Shown here: positions 33,146-35,029 of the stretch, in pieces | Position numbering within the stretch: position 1 is the stretch's first letter | Layout: every line of letters begins with the position of its first letter | Assembly (NCBI GenBank): GCA_015065925.1 | Contig: SVPL01000026.1 | Span: forward strand, 1-35,029 | DNA length: 35,029 bases | Direction: 5' to 3' | Source: Oscillospiraceae bacterium | GTDB lineage: Bacteria; Bacillota; Clostridia; Oscillospirales; Acutalibacteraceae | Notes under the pieces: generated by a model | The model's database searches: none | Told to the model about the DNA's origin: nothing | Seen by the model: the letters and a program-made list of their open reading frames with translations, nothing else | Program-made: the position numbers and the translations under genes

Positions 33146-34181
33146 TCCAATACTCCACATCTGATTTTTCACGAAGCACTAGTATGCTTTCTTTTAAAAA
33201 CTTATCATTTGGTTCAATTGACAGCACATAATTCGCCCTGCCCAAAAGATAATTAATATAGCTGTAATATTCCCTACCGCTTTGCTTAAAGGCGGTATCT
33301 TTTTTATCAAATTTCAAAAAATAATAAATTTTCTGCCTTAAATCCCGCTTATATTCTTTAGGAACCGAAACCTTTTCATTAACAACCAAGCCCGTAACAT
33401 TTTGTTGCGAGGTGTGACTAACAAATCTAGTTTTCTTTTTATTAATCTCAAAACCCATTTCACTAAGGAACGCTTTTGCCTTGGAATAAGCGCAAAACAA
33501 GGGCTCATTGGCAGAAAAGGTTATATCATCACAATATCTGGAGTAGCTTATCCCTCGTTTTTCACACCATACACCCATAACATCATCAAAATGCTTTAAA
33601 ACAAGATTTGAAATCATTGGGGAGGTAGGTGCGCCCTGCACAAGGTACCCCTTATAACAGCAAAGAGTTGTAAGGGCGTACCCAACGGCTGAAGGAAAAT
33701 AATTCTTGTTGAACACCGTAGAAATTACCTGCTCAAAACTAATACTGCCAAAAAAGTCGGTAATATCCATCTTAAGAATATATTTTTTATTAGTGTGCGG
33801 CTGAGCATTTGAAATTAAACCTTTACCCTCAATATAGGCGCTTGCATAGGGGGACACATCATAACAGGATAAAATCCCTCTTAGAATTACCCTTTGCGCC
33901 CTGCAAAGCTCAGGAGATGGCGCGTATATTTTGCGAAATCCGCCATTTTTCTTTTTAATCTCAAAAAAGCTATATTCATTATTAACATTTTTTAATAGCT
34001 TAAAAAAGCTCCTTTTACCGGGGCCTATAAATGCCGCTAACTGAAACAAATCGTGAATAAAGGGAGTTTTATGAGTCTGCTTATACTCAATGGCTATTTC
34101 GGCAGCCTTCATTAAGCCGAATTTTTTGATATAGTTATCGTCTTCTTTTTTTAAAACAACCCCATCTTTTCTAACAATCAT
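33138..34181 (-). CDS. Retron reverse transcriptase
   Basis: A 347-residue reverse transcriptase of the retron clade. The retron-specific NAxxH is NAQPH (125-129). Catalytic motif A is DITDFF (D139), the QGAPTSP block is at 182-188, the active site is YCDD (216-219), and the VTG motif is VTGLVVN (262-268). The protein would copy the msd part of the RNA encoded just upstream, primed from the 2'-OH of a guanosine in msr, giving an RNA-DNA hybrid (msDNA). A GGAGG site 6 nt before the ATG fixes the start. The end overlaps the DUF2809 gene. No maturase X domain or endonuclease domain is present, which argues against a group II intron protein. Confidence 0.95.
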   Translation of the reverse strand: MIVRKDGVVLKKEDDNYIKKFGLMKAAEIAIEYKQTHKTPFIHDLFQLAAFIGPGKRSFFKLLKNVNNEYSFFEIKKKNGGFRKIYAPSPELCRAQRVILRGILSCYDVSPYASAYIEGKGLISNAQPHTNKKYILKMDITDFFGSISFEQVISTVFNKNYFPSAVGYALTTLCCYKGYLVQGAPTSPMISNLVLKHFDDVMGVWCEKRGISYSRYCDDITFSANEPLFCAYSKAKAFLSEMGFEINKKKTRFVSHTSQQNVTGLVVNEKVSVPKEYKRDLRQKIYYFLKFDKKDTAFKQSGREYYSYINYLLGRANYVLSIEPNDKFLKESILVLREKSDVEYWNE

Positions 34182-34220
34182 ACCGCACCTCCAATTAGAT
34201 ATTTAAATATAATAAAGCAC

Positions 34221-34421
34221 CTCTTTGCAATACAAAAGCACTGTAAACAAGCGTAGTTGAACTTAAAATCACGCAGTGATTACTGTGTTCAAAGAAGCGG
34301 TTTACAGCGGCGCTTTTCAGGTTTTTATAAAAACTGAAAAGCGTAATCCACTTTAAAATCCTTAAGTGGCGACTCGCCACCCCCGCCTTGATAAAATCAA
34401 GTCAATCACTATTGCAAAGAG
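34221..34421 (-). ncRNA. Retron msr-msd RNA
   Basis: Read on the minus strand from 34421. A perfect 12-bp inverted repeat closes the RNA: a1 CTCTTTGCAATA (34421-34410) and a2 TATTGCAAAGAG (34232-34221). After a1 comes GTGATTGA with a possible branching G at 34409. Then follow small msr hairpins CTTGAT/ATCAAG (34401-34387) and GTGGCG/CGCCAC (34380-34366). Next are two larger hairpins: a 9-10-bp stem with an inner GTTTTT/AAAAAC palindrome (34343-34311), and a three-part hairpin with stems CTGTAAAC/GTTTACAG (8 bp), TTGAAC/GTTCAA (6 bp) and AATCAC/GTGATT (6 bp) at 34307-34241. The last is the best msd candidate. The RT start is 40 bp after a2. Confidence 0.9.
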
Positions 34422-34460
34422 ATACATTATTTAAAATAAAATATTTTAATTTGTTTGTAC

Positions 34461-34489
34461 ATTATATCACATCTACAACCTATACGCAA
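34461..34489 (-). promoter_or_regulatory. Probable promoter of the retron
   Basis: Minus strand TTGCGT (34489-34484), a 17-nt spacer and a perfect TATAAT (34466-34461). It would start transcription near 34454, about 33 nt before a1. Confidence 0.55.
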
Positions 34490-34565
34490 TAGAAAATAAA
34501 AATTTTTTAACACTTATTTAAAAACCTATAATTTCATCCGCCAAGACAGAAACACAGAAGATTTA

Positions 34566-34660
34566 CTACTGTTTTTCAAAAATTTTATAGAGTATAAAAT
34601 CAAAAACAATATATATTACGCAGCCTGCCGCATAGCAGATTACATCATAAAACGAAAAAC
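34566..34660 (-). pseudogene. 3' remnant of a second DUF2809 gene
   Basis: The minus strand encodes SFYDVICYAAGCVIYIVF and continues DFILYKIFEKQ before a TAG stop (34568-34566). This matches the C-terminal end of the intact DUF2809 protein (SFYDIICYAVGCLIYFVF, then DFIVLKIF) at most positions. Similarity stops at about 34660, and no start codon or upstream part exists. It is a truncated paralogue, diverged enough to be an older copy rather than a fresh duplication. It lies beyond the retron promoter, so the retron RNA and RT stand between it and the intact gene. Confidence 0.8.
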
Positions 34661-34747
34661 ATAAAGGGCAATTTTAGTCAATTAAGGATTTTAAAACTTA
34701 AAAATTCAAAAAAATCAAAAAAATTTTAAAAAAATGCAATTTTACTC

Positions 34748-34776
34748 TTGACATTGGGCTTAATTTGTGGTATATT
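34748..34776 (+). promoter_or_regulatory. Promoter of the tRNA-Thr/tRNA-Tyr operon
   Basis: Perfect TTGACA (34748-34753), a 17-nt spacer and TATATT (34771-34776), 18 bp before the tRNA-Thr gene. Confidence 0.88.
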
Positions 34777-34794
34777 ATTTTGGCACTTTGGTTT

Positions 34795-34870
34795 GCTGGT
34801 GTAGCTCAGTTGGTAGAGCAGCTGATTTGTAATCAGCAGGTCGGGGGTTCGAGTCCGTCCACCAGCTCCA
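34795..34870 (+). tRNA. tRNA-Thr(UGU)
   Basis: A complete cloverleaf of 76 nt including an encoded CCA. Acceptor GCTGGTG/CACCAGC, D arm with GCTC/GAGC, anticodon stem GCTGA/TCAGC around TTTGTAA (anticodon TGT), and T loop TTCGAGT. It decodes ACA-type codons and is a natural t6A37 substrate. Confidence 0.97.
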
Positions 34871-34909
34871 CTTTTAAAGTAGGCTAGTAACCAAAGTAAA
34901 ACTTAATAT

Positions 34910-34994
34910 GGGAGTGTTCCCGAGTGGCCAAAGGGGGCAGACTGTAAATCTGTTGTCTTCGACTTCGGTGGTTCGAATCCACCCGCTCCCACCA
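34910..34994 (+). tRNA. tRNA-Tyr(GUA)
   Basis: 85 nt including CCA. Acceptor GGGAGTG/CGCTCCC, anticodon GTA in loop CTGTAAA, a long class II variable arm (TGTCTTCGACTTC area) and T loop TTCGAAT. A GUN anticodon, so it is a queuosine target. Confidence 0.96.
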
Positions 34995-35029
34995 AAAAAT
35001 CGACTTGTGAAAACAAGTCGATTTTTTTA
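34995..35029 (+). terminator. Terminator of the tRNA operon
   Basis: AATCGACTTGT (34999-35009) and ACAAGTCGATT (35012-35022) form a stem of about 10 bp with a short GAAA-type loop, followed by a T run that reaches the window end. Confidence 0.88.

Noticed and set aside
33138..34181. Group II intron or DGR reverse transcriptase
   Set aside because: No maturase or endonuclease domain, no intron RNA ends and no template/variable repeat; the NAxxH and VTG motifs and the a1/a2 RNA point to a retron.
34195..34380. Open frame of 61 codons on the minus strand just before the RT
   Set aside because: It lies wholly inside the retron RNA, runs through its hairpins and has no family resemblance; an RNA explanation fits every stem.

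Overview
The window reads as the chromosome of a low-to-mid GC Bacillota, most likely a gut Clostridia of the Oscillospiraceae/Ruminococcaceae type. The case rests on gene content: DUF951, an RsgI/PEPSY-type anti-sigma factor, a QueT transporter behind a probable preQ1 riboswitch, MtaB, an M18 aminopeptidase, strong AGGAGG ribosome binding sites and sigma-A promoters. The species cannot be named from the sequence alone.

Layout. 1-600: a tRNA-Arg(CCU) cut by the window edge, then tRNA-Arg(CCU) fragments and a tandem repeat of about 158 bp. 670-6575: a phosphoribosyltransferase, a CofE-like protein (minus strand), then a tight operon DUF951-prfA-tsaC-coaE-M18 aminopeptidase. 6576-10638: an M14-like protein that has lost its zinc ligands (minus), then a Nudix hydrolase and three tandem paralogous esterases. 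10731-14274: a minus-strand cluster of a DUF4432 epimerase-like protein, a two-TM protein, a LUD protein and a D,D-carboxypeptidase. 14489-15778: mtaB. 15800-17760: an accessory islet with palindromic and tandem repeats, a strongly structured RNA with its own promoter and terminator, a SLOG-like protein and a HepT/MntA toxin-antitoxin pair. 17781-20713: HAD phosphatase and tex. 20737-21060: a second copy of the same composite repeat. 21151-27118: ECF sigma factor, membrane anti-sigma factor and a 1295-residue secreted modular protein, all minus strand. 27471-31976: glycogen phosphorylase, a GH13 glucosidase and a ribbon-helix-helix protein. 31973-32695: riboswitch and queT. 32750-34489: a complete retron. 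34748-35029: promoter, tRNA-Thr, tRNA-Tyr and terminator.

The most important find is the retron at 32750-34489 (minus strand). It has a promoter, a roughly 200-nt msr-msd RNA closed by a perfect 12-bp a1/a2 inverted repeat, a reverse transcriptase with the retron NAxxH, YxDD and VTG motifs, and a translationally overlapping four-TM DUF2809 protein that I do not recognise as an established retron effector. A broken 3' remnant of a second DUF2809 gene lies on the far side of the retron RNA, so the retron sits between two DUF2809 copies.

The second candidate is the RNA-plus-SLOG unit at 16250-17017. Its order (promoter, structured RNA, intrinsic terminator, small protein of about 160 residues) resembles a type III toxin-antitoxin locus or an attenuated leader, and it lies beside a known toxin-antitoxin module.

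Genes that work together: TsaC makes the precursor of t6A37 and MtaB thiomethylates t6A to ms2t6A. GlgP and the GH13 enzyme degrade glycogen or maltodextrin. The sigma and anti-sigma pair probably senses an envelope or polysaccharide signal and may control the secreted protein next to it.
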